Below, piece after piece: positions 48,108 to 57,700 of a stretch of 64,000 nt of DNA. This DNA comes from Acidimicrobiaceae bacterium (lineage in GTDB: Bacteria; Actinomycetota; Acidimicrobiia; Acidimicrobiales; RAAP-2). The translations under genes and the position numbers were made by a program. How positions within the stretch are numbered: the stretch's first letter is position 1; the number at the start of each line of letters is the position of its first letter. The stretch spans positions 62,001 to 126,000 of the forward strand of contig DAHUZT010000114.1 of assembly GCA_027315005.1 (NCBI GenBank), read 5' to 3'. The notes beneath the pieces were generated by a model that was given only the letters and a program-made list of their open reading frames with translations, ran no database searches and was not told where the DNA came from.

Positions 48108-49394
48108 TCAGCCGGGCGGAGCCGAGCCGGCGTTCGATGTGGTGAACGTGGCGAAGAATGGGGTGTGCAGCGGGCTCGGGAGCTCGACGTCTGCCTTCCC
48201 GACCTTCATCGAAGCCGCCGGGCTGCCCAGTTCCACTTGAGCATTGCCGGTGACCTGGATCACCTGGGTGTTGCCTGCCTGGAGGGTGCCGGTCCACAAG
48301 ACGGACCCCGAGGAGAGCGAGGTGGCGTACACCCAGCACGGACCGGTGGCGGCGACGGTGACCTGATAGCTGGGACCGGGGACGGGATAGGTCCCCGTCG
48401 TCAGCGTGGACGTCGACGAGGTGATCGTGTTCGGAGACCCTAGGGCCGGGGATGGTCTGGTGCGCTTCTTCGACGTGGCAGTTCCTCCGGTGCGATGGGC
48501 GTTCGCGGCCGGAGCGGTGGTCGTGGATGCGTTTGCTGCCGGGTGCGGAGGGTTGGTCAGATGGGCGGAGCTGGACCTCCTGCTGCCGATGTAAGCAAGC
48601 GCGCCGAGCACGACCAGCACCGCCAGCAGGGCGACGACGGCACCACCCCGTCGCGATCCCCTGTTCATCGACTCGAGCGCGTGTTGCTGGGCCCGATCGA
48701 CGCGCCGGATGGGATTGGGGTCGGCGACCAGGGCTTCTGGTGTGGCCTCGCCATTCGCTTCCGCAGGCTTCGAGTCGTCGAATACGAGCGGCACACCCGG
48801 TTCGGGCAAGGAACGACTGGACCGTGCCGGCATTGGCGGTACCCGACCGGAGGGATTCGGACCGAGGGTTGCACCCAAACGCTGAGGTTCTAGACCCCGC
48901 GGGGAAGCATCCTCGGGGATGAACGCCCCGGGCCTGCGATAGAAACGCTGACCGGACGAGGTCTGTCCGGTGACGCCGGTGGGAGGTTGATCCCCGGCCG
49001 ACCAGGTCGGGTGCCCGGGGGACTCCGCTGCGGGGGACTCCGCTGCCTCTCCGAACTCCGAGGGGGATACCGGAGGTGGAGCGGGCTCGGCATGGGCATC
49101 GAATTCGCTGGTTCCGGGTGTCGCCGGCCCGGTCGGGTCGGGGCGCGTCGCTTCCTCACTCTCGGCCGCGATGGGGCTGGAGATGACCGCCGGGGGAGCC
49201 GTCGCGGCCCGGGCGATCGTGGCCGGACCAGGTCGTTCAGCCCGATCGGCGAAGTGCTCCAGGGTGCCGAGGGCCGTGTGGTACTGGCGGACCGAGCTCA
49301 GTTCGTCCCCTCCGGGTCTCCGCATGATGAGCACGAGCCCCACGACGACCACGACCACTGCGGCGGCGGCTACAACGAGCAACATGCCATCCAT
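48108..49394 (-). CDS. Membrane protein with C-terminal RodZ-like (DUF4115-type) extracytoplasmic domain
   Basis: N-terminal TM (MLLVVAAAAVVVVVVGLVLIMRRPGG), second TM (GGAVVALLAVLVVLGALAYIGSRR), C-term YQVTVAATGPCWVYATSLSSGSVLWTGTLQAGNTQVIQVTGNAQVELGSPAASMKVGKADVELP. Confidence 0.75.
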   Translation of the reverse strand: MDGMLLVVAAAAVVVVVVGLVLIMRRPGGDELSSVRQYHTALGTLEHFADRAERPGPATIARAATAPPAVISSPIAAESEEATRPDPTGPATPGTSEFDAHAEPAPPPVSPSEFGEAAESPAAESPGHPTWSAGDQPPTGVTGQTSSGQRFYRRPGAFIPEDASPRGLEPQRLGATLGPNPSGRVPPMPARSSRSLPEPGVPLVFDDSKPAEANGEATPEALVADPNPIRRVDRAQQHALESMNRGSRRGGAVVALLAVLVVLGALAYIGSRRSSSAHLTNPPHPAANASTTTAPAANAHRTGGTATSKKRTRPSPALGSPNTITSSTSTLTTGTYPVPGPSYQVTVAATGPCWVYATSLSSGSVLWTGTLQAGNTQVIQVTGNAQVELGSPAASMKVGKADVELPSPLHTPFFATFTTSNAGSAPPG

Positions 49395-49516
49395 TCAACC
49401 CGACCGGCGCTCCCGGCGGGGATCAAGTCCCCTATCGTTCCCCTGTCCGCGGCGACGAATTCCCGGTCACCAGCGAATTCCGGGACAGGACCGGAGGGCG
49501 GAAGTTGCCGCTCCGG

Positions 49517-50320
49517 TCAGATGGCGGTGATCGAGGTCAGCCCTCCGTCGATGGTCAGGTGGGTTCCCGTGATGAACGAGGCCTCATCGGAAAGGAGGAA
49601 TCGAATGGGCCGCGCGATCTCATCGGGGCTCGATACCCGGTGAAGGGGGGTACGCTCCTCCAGCCGCCCCCGAAATCCGGGGAGGAGGTCGAACGCCGGC
49701 GCAAGCATCGGGGTGTCCACTGCGCCTGGGCAGACCGCGTTGATCCGGAAACCCTCACGACCGAAGCGCTGGGCGATCGATCTCGTGACTCCGAGGACAC
49801 CACCCTTCGAGGCGCAGTAGGCGGTGAGCAGGCTGCTTCCGAAGAGGCCTTCGATGGAGGAGATGAGGACGGCAGCAGATCCGGGACCGGCCTTGGTGAA
49901 CGGTTCGATCGCCGCCTTGGCCAGCATCGCCCCGGCGCGGAGGTTCACGTCCAGGGTCGTGGCCCACATCTCGTCGTCGATGGAGTCGACCTCCATCGGT
50001 CCCGCCACGCCGGCGGCATGAACGAAACCTCCGAGTGACCCCAGTTCCGTGGCGACCACTGGTACTCGCTCCGCGAGGGCCGACGAGTCGGTGACGTCGA
50101 TCCGTTCCCAGTGTGCAGCGATTCCGTACTGTTCGGCGCAGGCCGCGGCAGTTGCCTCGGCCGCTTGACCGTCGAGATCCCAGACAGCCACAGGGCGACC
50201 CACTTCCGCCAAGGCCAGCGCTGTCGCCCGGCCTATCCCCGATCCTCCTCCGGTCACGAGGACGCCACTGCTCGGCGACCCCAGCCGGTCGGATCTTCCT
50301 GTGGTGCGATCGCCGATCAC
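49517..50320 (-). CDS. SDR family oxidoreductase
   Basis: GVLVTGGGSGIGRATALALAEVGRPVAVWDLDG...YCASKGGVLGVTRSIAQRFGREGFRINAVCPGAVDTPM. Confidence 0.92.
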   Translation of the reverse strand: MIGDRTTGRSDRLGSPSSGVLVTGGGSGIGRATALALAEVGRPVAVWDLDGQAAEATAAACAEQYGIAAHWERIDVTDSSALAERVPVVATELGSLGGFVHAAGVAGPMEVDSIDDEMWATTLDVNLRAGAMLAKAAIEPFTKAGPGSAAVLISSIEGLFGSSLLTAYCASKGGVLGVTRSIAQRFGREGFRINAVCPGAVDTPMLAPAFDLLPGFRGRLEERTPLHRVSSPDEIARPIRFLLSDEASFITGTHLTIDGGLTSITAI

Positions 50321-50322
50321 GT

Positions 50323-50874
50323 TCAGGTCCGCAACCCGAAGCGTGGCTCCAGTGCGGGCTCGATGTCGTCACGGAGTGGGTTCACCCGGTCGCGCTCGGA
50401 CAGGATCGGATCGGCCAGTCCCCAGTCGGCGCCGATGGCGGGGTCATCCCAGGCAACACCCAGCTCGTCGTCGGGGTTGTAGTAGCCGTCGACCAAGTAC
50501 CAGAGGGTGAGATCGGTCAGTGAGGCGAACCCGTGGGCGACTCCGGGCGGGATGAAGACGCCCCGATCGCTCTCCCCATCAAGTTCGAGCTCCAGGGTGG
50601 CACCATCGGTCGGTGAACCCCGCCGCAGGTCGTGGAGTATCACCCGGGCGGTCCCCCTCAGTACGTACCAGTAGTCCGCCTGGTGGAGGTGGTAGTGAAG
50701 GCCGACGATCGCCCCGCCCTGCTTCTCCGAGCGGTTGGCCTGGACCATCTCCCGGCCCTGGGGAAACCAACTCCTCCTGTAGGTCTCCACGAACCGCCCC
50801 CGCTGGTCACCGTGGGCGTCCGGTTCGACGACGATGACGTCGCGGATGATGCTCGATGCTTCGATCTCCGGCAC
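50323..50874 (-). CDS. rfbC: dTDP-4-dehydrorhamnose 3,5-epimerase family protein
   Basis: DQRGRFVETYRRSWFP...MVQANRSEKQGGAIVGLHYHLHQADYWYVLRGTARVILHDLRRGSPT...GVFIPPGVAHGFASLTDLTLWYLVDGYYNPDDELGVAWDDP. Confidence 0.92.
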   Translation of the reverse strand: MPEIEASSIIRDVIVVEPDAHGDQRGRFVETYRRSWFPQGREMVQANRSEKQGGAIVGLHYHLHQADYWYVLRGTARVILHDLRRGSPTDGATLELELDGESDRGVFIPPGVAHGFASLTDLTLWYLVDGYYNPDDELGVAWDDPAIGADWGLADPILSERDRVNPLRDDIEPALEPRFGLRT

Positions 50875-50877
50875 TGG

Positions 50878-51384
50878 TCAGCCCCTCTTCGCCTCGTGTT
50901 CGCGCCGGGCAACAGTAGCGAATCCTCGCCGGAAGAACAGTAGCGGTGCACCCTCCGCGGTCCCGAGGTCGAGCACCTTCCCGATGATGAGCTCATGATC
51001 ACCGGCGTCGTGGGCAAGCTCCAGCCGACAATCGACCCACGCCAACGAACCATCGAGCACCGGAGCACCGGATATCGGAGCCGGGTTCCACGTCACGCCG
51101 TTGAACTTGTCCCCACCCGAAACGGCGAAGCCAAGGCAGAGGTCCTCTTGGGTATCGGCCAGTACGTTCACGCAGAACGAGCCGGTCCGAGCGATGCGCG
51201 GCCAGCTCGTCGACGAACGGGCGGGTGCGACGGCGACGAATGGAGGATCGATCGACAACGAGACGAAGCTCTGACAGGTGAACCCGAGTGGAAGACCTCC
51301 ATCGATGCCAGTCACGATGGTCACACCGGTCGTGAACCTGCTCATGGCGTCCTTGAACAGCTCGGTGTCGACCGTTGCGTTCAC
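50878..51384 (-). CDS. Flavin reductase family protein
   Basis: DTELFKDAMSRFTTGVTIVTGIDGGLPLGFTCQSFVSLSIDPPFVAVAPARSSTSWPRIARTGSFCVNVLADTQEDLCLGFA. GTG start at 51384 overlaps the upstream stop. Confidence 0.92.
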   Translation of the reverse strand: MNATVDTELFKDAMSRFTTGVTIVTGIDGGLPLGFTCQSFVSLSIDPPFVAVAPARSSTSWPRIARTGSFCVNVLADTQEDLCLGFAVSGGDKFNGVTWNPAPISGAPVLDGSLAWVDCRLELAHDAGDHELIIGKVLDLGTAEGAPLLFFRRGFATVARREHEAKRG

Positions 51385-52265
51385 ACCCGGCTCCGTCCAA
51401 CACGCTCCACGACCCCCAGGGTCACACACGTCCCTTCGGCGGCGGCACGCACCTCCACTGGGTGTTCACCGCCGGCGGCCAGATCACCTGCCGCCGACAA
51501 CAACTCGTCGATCACGTCGTCGGTGAGCGAAGGGTCGTAGTGGAAGAGGTCCACCCTCCTGGCACCGGCCGCCTGTGCCACCTTCACCGCGTAGGAGGCT
51601 GTCGAATGGCCCCAGTCTGGTCGATTGCGGAACGCCTCTTCGGTGTACTGGGCGTCGTGGATCACCAGATCGGCATCGCGACACAGCTCGACCACGTTGT
51701 CATCCACAGTGTCACCGTCGGCCGGTGCCTGGTGATCGGAGAGATAGGTCAGCACCTCGCCCTCGAACTCGATCCGATATCCGAGGGTCCGTTCGAAATG
51801 CGGAACGGAGCGGACAGTGACACACAGGCCGCCGAGTTGGAAGTCGACGGGATCGGACAGATCGTGGAACCGGACCGACCCTTTGAAGTCCACGATGCCG
51901 ACCGGGAAAAACGGAGGCTGGACGGCACTGGCCAGAACGTCGTGAAGTGAGGAGCCGTCCTGGGCAGGTCCGTAGATGTCGAGCGTACTGCCGACATCGT
52001 GCATCGGCCCGAAGAACGGAAGGCCGAGCACATGGTCGTAGTGGAGATGAGACAGCAGGACGTTTGCTCCGAGGGGGGCACCTGGCTCGGCACAACGGCC
52101 CGCCAGGTCGACCCCGAGGGCGCGCATTCCAGTACCCATGTCGAGGATCAGCGGCGGTTCCCCCACCGCTTCGACGAGTACGCAGGACGTGTTGCCCCCG
52201 TACCGTCGATGCTCGTCGGAGGAACAGGGGCACGACCCCCGGACTCCGTAGTAGGTGATCTTCAC
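51381..52265 (-). CDS. MBL-fold metallo-hydrolase (PhnP/phosphodiesterase-like)
   Basis: MKITYYGVRGSCPCSSDEHRRYGGNTSCVLVE...LILDMGTGMRALG...LLSHLHYDHVLGLPFFGPM...LVIHDAQYTEEAF. Confidence 0.92.
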   Translation of the reverse strand: MKITYYGVRGSCPCSSDEHRRYGGNTSCVLVEAVGEPPLILDMGTGMRALGVDLAGRCAEPGAPLGANVLLSHLHYDHVLGLPFFGPMHDVGSTLDIYGPAQDGSSLHDVLASAVQPPFFPVGIVDFKGSVRFHDLSDPVDFQLGGLCVTVRSVPHFERTLGYRIEFEGEVLTYLSDHQAPADGDTVDDNVVELCRDADLVIHDAQYTEEAFRNRPDWGHSTASYAVKVAQAAGARRVDLFHYDPSLTDDVIDELLSAAGDLAAGGEHPVEVRAAAEGTCVTLGVVERVGRSRV

Positions 52266-52364
52266 CGAAGAGCAGGCTAGTCACCCGGTAGGAGATGGAC
52301 CGAATCGACGGACCTCCATGCACCGGGACGCGATGTTGGTGCAGGCGCGGAGTACCCTCCGGAC

Positions 52365-53234
52365 ATGGAGCTACACCGGGTGACCGTAAACGGGATCGAG
52401 ATCTCCTTCTTCGAAGACGGGCCGGTATCCGGACCGCTGGTGCTCTGCTTGCACGGATTCCCCGACACGGCCCATACCTGGCGCCATCTCATGGCGCGAT
52501 TGGCGAGTGCCGGGCATCACGCCGTGGCGCCGTTTCTCCGAGGGTACGCACCGTCGTCCGTGCCGGCCGACGGTGCGTACGACACCGGCACCTTGGCCGT
52601 CGATGCGTGCGCCTTGCACGAGGCGCTCGGCGGTGGGGACGACGCGGTCCTCGTCGGACACGATTGGGGCGCGCTGACTGCGTACTGCGCAGCGGCATAT
52701 CAGCCGGAACGGTGGCGGCGGGTGGTCACGGCAGCTGTCCCACCACAGAGTGCGATGGCGGAGTCGTTCTTCTCCTACGACCAGCTCCGGCGGAGCTGGT
52801 ACATCTTCCTCGTCCAGACCCCTCTGGCAGAGCATGTCGTCACCCTCGACGGACTCGCATTCATCGACCGCCTCTGGTCCGACTGGTCGCCCGGCTTCGA
52901 CGGGAGCTGGGACGTGGCTCGGGTGAAGGAGTCCCTCGGTGAACCCGAGCACCTGTCTGCCGCACTGGGCTACTACCGCGCGATGCTGGCCGGACCGCCC
53001 TCCGACCCCGGTGCCGCAGCCGCCCAGGCCGCAGGGGCCGCTGGTCATCCCCAGCCCACGCTCTACCTACACGGACGCGGTGACGGCTGCATGGGCATCG
53101 ACAGCATCGGTGGGGTCGCCGACGCTCTACCCGAGGGCTCTGAGATCGTGACCGTCGAGGGAGCAGGGCACTTCGTCCACCTCGAGAGGCCCGAAGAGAC
53201 GAACGACCGATTGCTCGCATTCATCGACGGTTAG
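52365..53234 (+). CDS. Alpha/beta hydrolase (epoxide hydrolase-like)
   Basis: LVLCLHGFPDTAHTWRHLMARLASAGHHAVAPFLRGYAPSS...DAVLVGHDWGALTAYCAAAYQP...ETNDRLLAFI. Confidence 0.93.
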   Translation: MELHRVTVNGIEISFFEDGPVSGPLVLCLHGFPDTAHTWRHLMARLASAGHHAVAPFLRGYAPSSVPADGAYDTGTLAVDACALHEALGGGDDAVLVGHDWGALTAYCAAAYQPERWRRVVTAAVPPQSAMAESFFSYDQLRRSWYIFLVQTPLAEHVVTLDGLAFIDRLWSDWSPGFDGSWDVARVKESLGEPEHLSAALGYYRAMLAGPPSDPGAAAAQAAGAAGHPQPTLYLHGRGDGCMGIDSIGGVADALPEGSEIVTVEGAGHFVHLERPEETNDRLLAFIDG

Positions 53235-53283
53235 CCGCATCGTGCGATGGCGGATCGGCGGTGCCAGTGCTCCGGGGACCTGC

Positions 53284-54057
53284 TCAGAAGGGGAGGCTCA
53301 GAACGCCGTCCCCGTGCCGCACCACCAGTCCTTCGGCCACCAGCGCGGAGACGACGCGCCTGGCGCGGTCGGGATCGTCGGGCCATCCAACCACTGCGGG
53401 GGCGGCTGCATCGGTGATCTCCCCGACCCGTAGCGAGTCGATGAGCCGGCCTCGACCCTGGCGGTCGGACCCCTGGAACTTCCCCTGTGCAGACGAGGTG
53501 CCGGCCGATCCCGTCGAGGGATCGACCCCCCCGGCCTCCGACCATGCACACGCCGACCGTATGGGACAGCGATCACAGCGGGGACGACGTGCCACGCACA
53601 CCTCCGCGCCGAGATCGAGCAGAGCCTGGCCGAAGGTCCATCCCTTCCCTGGCGGAACCATGGCATCCACTATTGACTGGGCCTCACGGCGCTCGAGGGG
53701 CTTACCGGAGACAGCTCGGGACAGCACCCGTCCGGCGTTGGTGTCGACCACACCGACATCGTGGTCGAACGCGAATGCCAGCACGGCTCTGGCCGTGTAC
53801 TCGCCCACCCCCGGCAAGGCCAGAAGCGTGTCGAGCGTCGAGGGGACCTGACCCCCGTGGTGATCCACCATGGCCGTCGCAGCACCATGGAGACCGCGGG
53901 CCCTGCGGTTATAGCCGAGCCCACTCCACAGTTGCAGCACACGTCCGAGTGGTGCGGTGGCACAAGCAGCCGGAGTCGGAAACTCGCCGAGGAAGCGCCC
54001 GTAGGCGGGGACCACCCTCGCCACCTGGGTCTGTTGGGCCATCACCTCGCTAACCAA
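53284..54057 (-). CDS. mutY: A/G-specific adenine glycosylase MutY; the real N-terminus probably extends beyond 54057
   Basis: SEVMAQQTQVARVVPAYGRFLGEFPTPAACATAPLGRVLQLWSGLGYNRRARGLHGAA...LPGVGEYTARAVLAFAF...VVDTNAGRVLSRA...CVARRPRCDRCPIRSAC (CX6CX2CX5C). Upstream in-frame sequence encodes ...ASTIGRAIEAWGTAGGSTSRRPGLPWRSTREPWGVL. Confidence 0.9.
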   Translation of the reverse strand: MVSEVMAQQTQVARVVPAYGRFLGEFPTPAACATAPLGRVLQLWSGLGYNRRARGLHGAATAMVDHHGGQVPSTLDTLLALPGVGEYTARAVLAFAFDHDVGVVDTNAGRVLSRAVSGKPLERREAQSIVDAMVPPGKGWTFGQALLDLGAEVCVARRPRCDRCPIRSACAWSEAGGVDPSTGSAGTSSAQGKFQGSDRQGRGRLIDSLRVGEITDAAAPAVVGWPDDPDRARRVVSALVAEGLVVRHGDGVLSLPF

Positions 54058-54251
54058 GACGCCCCAAGGCTCACGGGTCGACCGCCAAGGGAGTCCCGGA
54101 CGCCTGGATGTGGATCCTCCCGCCGTCCCCCAGGCCTCGATCGCCCGACCGATCGTGCTGGCGCGGACCGGATCGTGCGGCAGCCGAACGACCTGCGGCG
54201 AACCCGAGCCGGCCCGGTTTGGTGGACACGCCGCCGACGGGACCGGTGTTC

Positions 54252-54764
54252 TCAGGACCAGACGTCCCCGGTGTAGGGCCTCTGTCGCGCCGGTGCAAAA
54301 TCACGCTTCCAGACCATCACCTTCCGCCTGAAGAAGCAGATCTCATTCCCCAGCTGGTTGAAGGCCTTGGTCTCGACTGTCACCACACCACGGTCTTCGC
54401 GTGACTTCGACGCATTCTTCGAGATCACCTTGGTCTCAGCGTAGATGGTGTCTCCGTGGAACGTGGGGGCCCGGTGCACCAGTGATTCGACTTCCAAATT
54501 GGCGATGGCCGCTCCACTGACGTCGGGAACGCTCATCCCGAGGACGAGCGAGTAGACCAGGTTGCCGACCACGACGTTTCGCCCCTGGACCGTCTCGTTC
54601 TCGGCGTACCAGGCGTTGATGTGCAGCGGGTGGTGGTTCATGGTGATCATGCAGAACAGGTGGTCATCGGCCTCGGTGATCGTCTTTCCCGGCCAATGCC
54701 GGTAGATGTCCCCAGGCTCGAACTCCTCGAAATACCGGCCAAAGGGACGGTCGTACACGGTCAC
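54252..54764 (-). CDS. MaoC-like dehydratase, mesaconyl-CoA hydratase-like
   Basis: RYFEEFEPGDIYRHWPGKTITEADDHLFCMITMNHHPLHINAWYAENETVQGRNVVVGNLVYSLVLGMSVPDVSGAAIANLEVESLVHRAPTFHGDTIYAETKVI. Confidence 0.88.
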   Translation of the reverse strand: MTVYDRPFGRYFEEFEPGDIYRHWPGKTITEADDHLFCMITMNHHPLHINAWYAENETVQGRNVVVGNLVYSLVLGMSVPDVSGAAIANLEVESLVHRAPTFHGDTIYAETKVISKNASKSREDRGVVTVETKAFNQLGNEICFFRRKVMVWKRDFAPARQRPYTGDVWS

Positions 54765-54816
54765 GGCCCGATGCCCCCAGTCTCTCGGAGGCTGTGCGCC
54801 CCCCGTTGGCGACGCT

Positions 54817-55248
54817 TCACTCGCGGACCAGTGACGGACGTGTGGTGAACCCGAGGACCCAGTCCGGTTGCGACTCGCCGTCGATGGCCATCCGCCACAG
54901 AAAGCGGGTACCCGGGGTCAGGGGGAGAGGACCCAGACTGACTGCCAGCGCGACGTCGATGGGAGAACCCTCGGGGATGCCCGGGGGCCTCCCGACCGTG
55001 AACTCCCCCCGCACCTCGACGGGATGCTGGCCTTCGGGCGTGTCTACCAGCACCGGACCCCCGTCGGCGTCCTCGAGGAAGAGCTCCCAATGGTGAGGGG
55101 CCTCGGCTTCGTGCCAACCGACGTCGATCTTGAGGGCAATGGCCGATGGCACGGGGTCCGGACCGGTCATGCTCCACCCGCCTCCGAGCACGTACAACTT
55201 GCCGTCCGAGACCTGCGCCGCGTCGCACAGCATCATGGTCACTCTCAC
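54817..55248 (-). CDS. Conserved hypothetical actinobacterial protein (DUF6941-like, tentative)
   Basis: MRVTMMLCDAAQVSDGKLYVLGGGWSMTGPDPVPSAIALKIDVGWHEA... Confidence 0.65.
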   Translation of the reverse strand: MRVTMMLCDAAQVSDGKLYVLGGGWSMTGPDPVPSAIALKIDVGWHEAEAPHHWELFLEDADGGPVLVDTPEGQHPVEVRGEFTVGRPPGIPEGSPIDVALAVSLGPLPLTPGTRFLWRMAIDGESQPDWVLGFTTRPSLVRE

Positions 55249-55332
55249 GGGGACCGAGACTACTGCCCCGCGAACACCGGCCCGGAAGCGGACGACCCCG
55301 GAGCCGAGGCGACCTCCCGATAGCCTGACCGT

Positions 55333-55980
55333 ATGCCGTTACGAGGGCTCAGGGACGACGTATACCGGCGCCCCCTTGCCACTGCGCTCGACCGTCTCGG
55401 TCTCGGTCCCGGATGGATCTGTGCTGACATCGGTGCAGGTGGAGGCGACGTATCCGTGGCACTGGCCGAGATAACCGGACGCACGGGAAGGGTCTATGCC
55501 ATAGACAGCGATCCCTTGGCACGCGACGAAGTCGCCGCCGTGGCCGCCGCTCACAGCCAGGTCCTGGCCATAACCCAGGCCGCCGAGGACCTCCGGCTCC
55601 CCGAGGCGGTCGACCTCGCCTTCTGCCGCTTTCTGCTGCTGCACGTGGTCGATCCGGCGCTCGTGCTCGCGAGGATGGCCGGTGCCGTCCGGCCAGGCGG
55701 CTGGGTGGTGGCGCAAGAACCCGTCACTTCCGCCGGACGCATCAACGGACGACCGTTTTCGATGCCGTCCGCGCGCCATCCGGATGTGGGGGCGATACTC
55801 CCCTCGCTGGCCCGTGACATCGGGCTGATCACCGCTGACGCCTGGGCGGAAGCACCGGCGTCAGCCGGCCCGGGACCGGTGGCCGACTACCTCGAGTTGG
55901 TCACGCAAGTGGACCCGGGAGACGACCCGGTCGTGCTCCCACCACTCGTCACCGTCGTCGCACAGGTGCCGTCGGGTTGA
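55333..55980 (+). CDS. Class I SAM-dependent methyltransferase
   Basis: GLGPGWICADIGAGGGDVSVALAEITGRTGRVYAIDSDPLARDEVA...AVDLAFCRFLLLHVVDPALVLARMAGAVRPGGWVVAQEPV. Confidence 0.9.
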   Translation: MPLRGLRDDVYRRPLATALDRLGLGPGWICADIGAGGGDVSVALAEITGRTGRVYAIDSDPLARDEVAAVAAAHSQVLAITQAAEDLRLPEAVDLAFCRFLLLHVVDPALVLARMAGAVRPGGWVVAQEPVTSAGRINGRPFSMPSARHPDVGAILPSLARDIGLITADAWAEAPASAGPGPVADYLELVTQVDPGDDPVVLPPLVTVVAQVPSG

Positions 55981-56040
55981 TCCGACGACGAGCGGCGGTT
56001 CGCACGATGGGTGCCAGGTCCGGGCCGGTACGCTGTGCTG

Positions 56041-57696
56041 GTGAACAGCAAAGACCCACATCTCCCCGACCTCGCCGCCGCAGCCGGCGCGGTCACCGTC
56101 GCCCAATCGGTCGTCGCCGCCGGCATCGAGGCCCTGGCCTCCGCTGGTGGGCCCGATGCGGCCCAGGTACTCGCCTATGATCTGGCCCACGCCGCAGCCG
56201 GCATCCGTACTGCCGAGGCCGCTCTCTCCTACGGTGCGCTCGGCGACATCGAGGCCCGGATCGCGTGCGCATTTGCCGCCGATGCGGTCGCCGACCTGGC
56301 CGCCCGTACAGTGGGTCGGAGCGCCGAATGGAACGTCGCCTCCGACTGGATGGCGCCGGCCGACGCCTTCATGGCGACCTACCGAGCTGCAGGGTTCCTG
56401 GCGTCACTCGCCGATCTCCCCGGAGAACGCCACCTGGACCCGGACTACGAGTTGGTGCGGGAGACCTTCCACCGCTTCGCCGCAGAACAGATCCGGCCGC
56501 GTGCCGAGCACATCCATCGGGCCAACACCGACATCCCCGAGGAGATCATCTCGGGGATGGCCGAGATGGGTGGTTTCGGGATGTCGGTGCCGGAGCAGTA
56601 CGGCGGTTTCGCAACCGGTGGCGAGGGCGACTATCTCGGGATGGTGGTAGCGACCGAAGAGCTGTCGTGGGGTTCGCTCGGGGCGGGTGGCTCGCTCATC
56701 ACCCGTCCGGAGATCCTGACCCGGGCGATCGTTCACGGCGGGACCGAGGAGCAGAAGCAGCACTGGCTTCCGAGGCTGGCGTCGGCCGAGGTCATGGGGG
56801 CGGTGGCGGTCACCGAACCGGACTTCGGATCGGATGTGGCCGCAGTGGTGACCAGCGCGACCCCGACCTCGGGAGGTTGGCTGGTCAATGGGGTCAAGAC
56901 ATGGTGCACCTTCGCCGCCCGGGCCGACGTGCTGTTGTTGCTGGCCCGCACCGATCCCGACCGCACGAAGGCTCACCGGGGCCTGTCACTGTTCCTCGTC
57001 GAGAAGCCCCAGGCGGACGGGCACGGATTCGTCTTCGACCAGCAACCAGGTGCCGGTGGCCTCCCGGCCGGACCGGCCGGGAGGATCGAAGGTCGTGCCA
57101 TCGACACCCTCGGATACCGCGGTATGCACTCCTACGAGGTGGCCTTCGAGAACTGGTTCGTGCCCTCGGCCAACCTGATCGGCGGAGAGGCCGGGCTCGG
57201 ACAGGGCTTCTACCTCCAGATGCAGGGCTTCGAAAACGGCCGGCTGCAGACCGCGGCCCGGGCGGTCGGTGTCATGCAGGCGGCCTACGAGGCCGCGCTC
57301 GACTACGCGCGCAACCGGGTGGTCTTCGGTTCGCCGATCGTCGGGTACCAGCTGACCCGGACCAAGCTGGCTCGGATGGCGGTGCTCATCCAGGCCTCAA
57401 GGCAGTTCACCTACGAGGTGGCCCGCCTGATGGGCAAGGGGTCCGGAGCGCTCGAGGCCTCGATGATCAAGGCCTACGTGTGCCGGGCGGCCGAGTGGGT
57501 CACGAGAGAAGCGCTCCAGATCCACGGGGGTATGGGCTATGCCGAGGAGTTCCCGGTCAGTCGCTACTTCGTCGACGCACGGGTGCTCTCGATCTTCGAG
57601 GGCGCCGACGAGACACTGGCCCTGAAAGTGATCGCCCGCCGCCTCGTGGCCGACGCGTCTGCCACGAGGGGCGGCCGAGCATCGCGGCTACGGTGA
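56041..57696 (+). CDS. Acyl-CoA dehydrogenase with N-terminal extension, (2S)-methylsuccinyl-CoA dehydrogenase-like
   Basis: ~140-aa N-terminal helical extension then ACAD: SLITRPEILTRAIVHGGTEEQKQHWLPRLASAEVMGAVAVTEPDFGSDVAAVVTSATPTSGGWLVNGVKTWCTFAARADVLLLLARTDPDRTKAHRGLSLFLVEKP...IDTLGYRGMHSYEVAFENWFVP...EALQIHGGMGYAEEFPVSRYFVDARVLSIFEGADETLALKVIARRL. GTG start at 56041. Confidence 0.9.
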   Translation: MNSKDPHLPDLAAAAGAVTVAQSVVAAGIEALASAGGPDAAQVLAYDLAHAAAGIRTAEAALSYGALGDIEARIACAFAADAVADLAARTVGRSAEWNVASDWMAPADAFMATYRAAGFLASLADLPGERHLDPDYELVRETFHRFAAEQIRPRAEHIHRANTDIPEEIISGMAEMGGFGMSVPEQYGGFATGGEGDYLGMVVATEELSWGSLGAGGSLITRPEILTRAIVHGGTEEQKQHWLPRLASAEVMGAVAVTEPDFGSDVAAVVTSATPTSGGWLVNGVKTWCTFAARADVLLLLARTDPDRTKAHRGLSLFLVEKPQADGHGFVFDQQPGAGGLPAGPAGRIEGRAIDTLGYRGMHSYEVAFENWFVPSANLIGGEAGLGQGFYLQMQGFENGRLQTAARAVGVMQAAYEAALDYARNRVVFGSPIVGYQLTRTKLARMAVLIQASRQFTYEVARLMGKGSGALEASMIKAYVCRAAEWVTREALQIHGGMGYAEEFPVSRYFVDARVLSIFEGADETLALKVIARRLVADASATRGGRASRLR

Positions 57697-57700
57697 GCCG

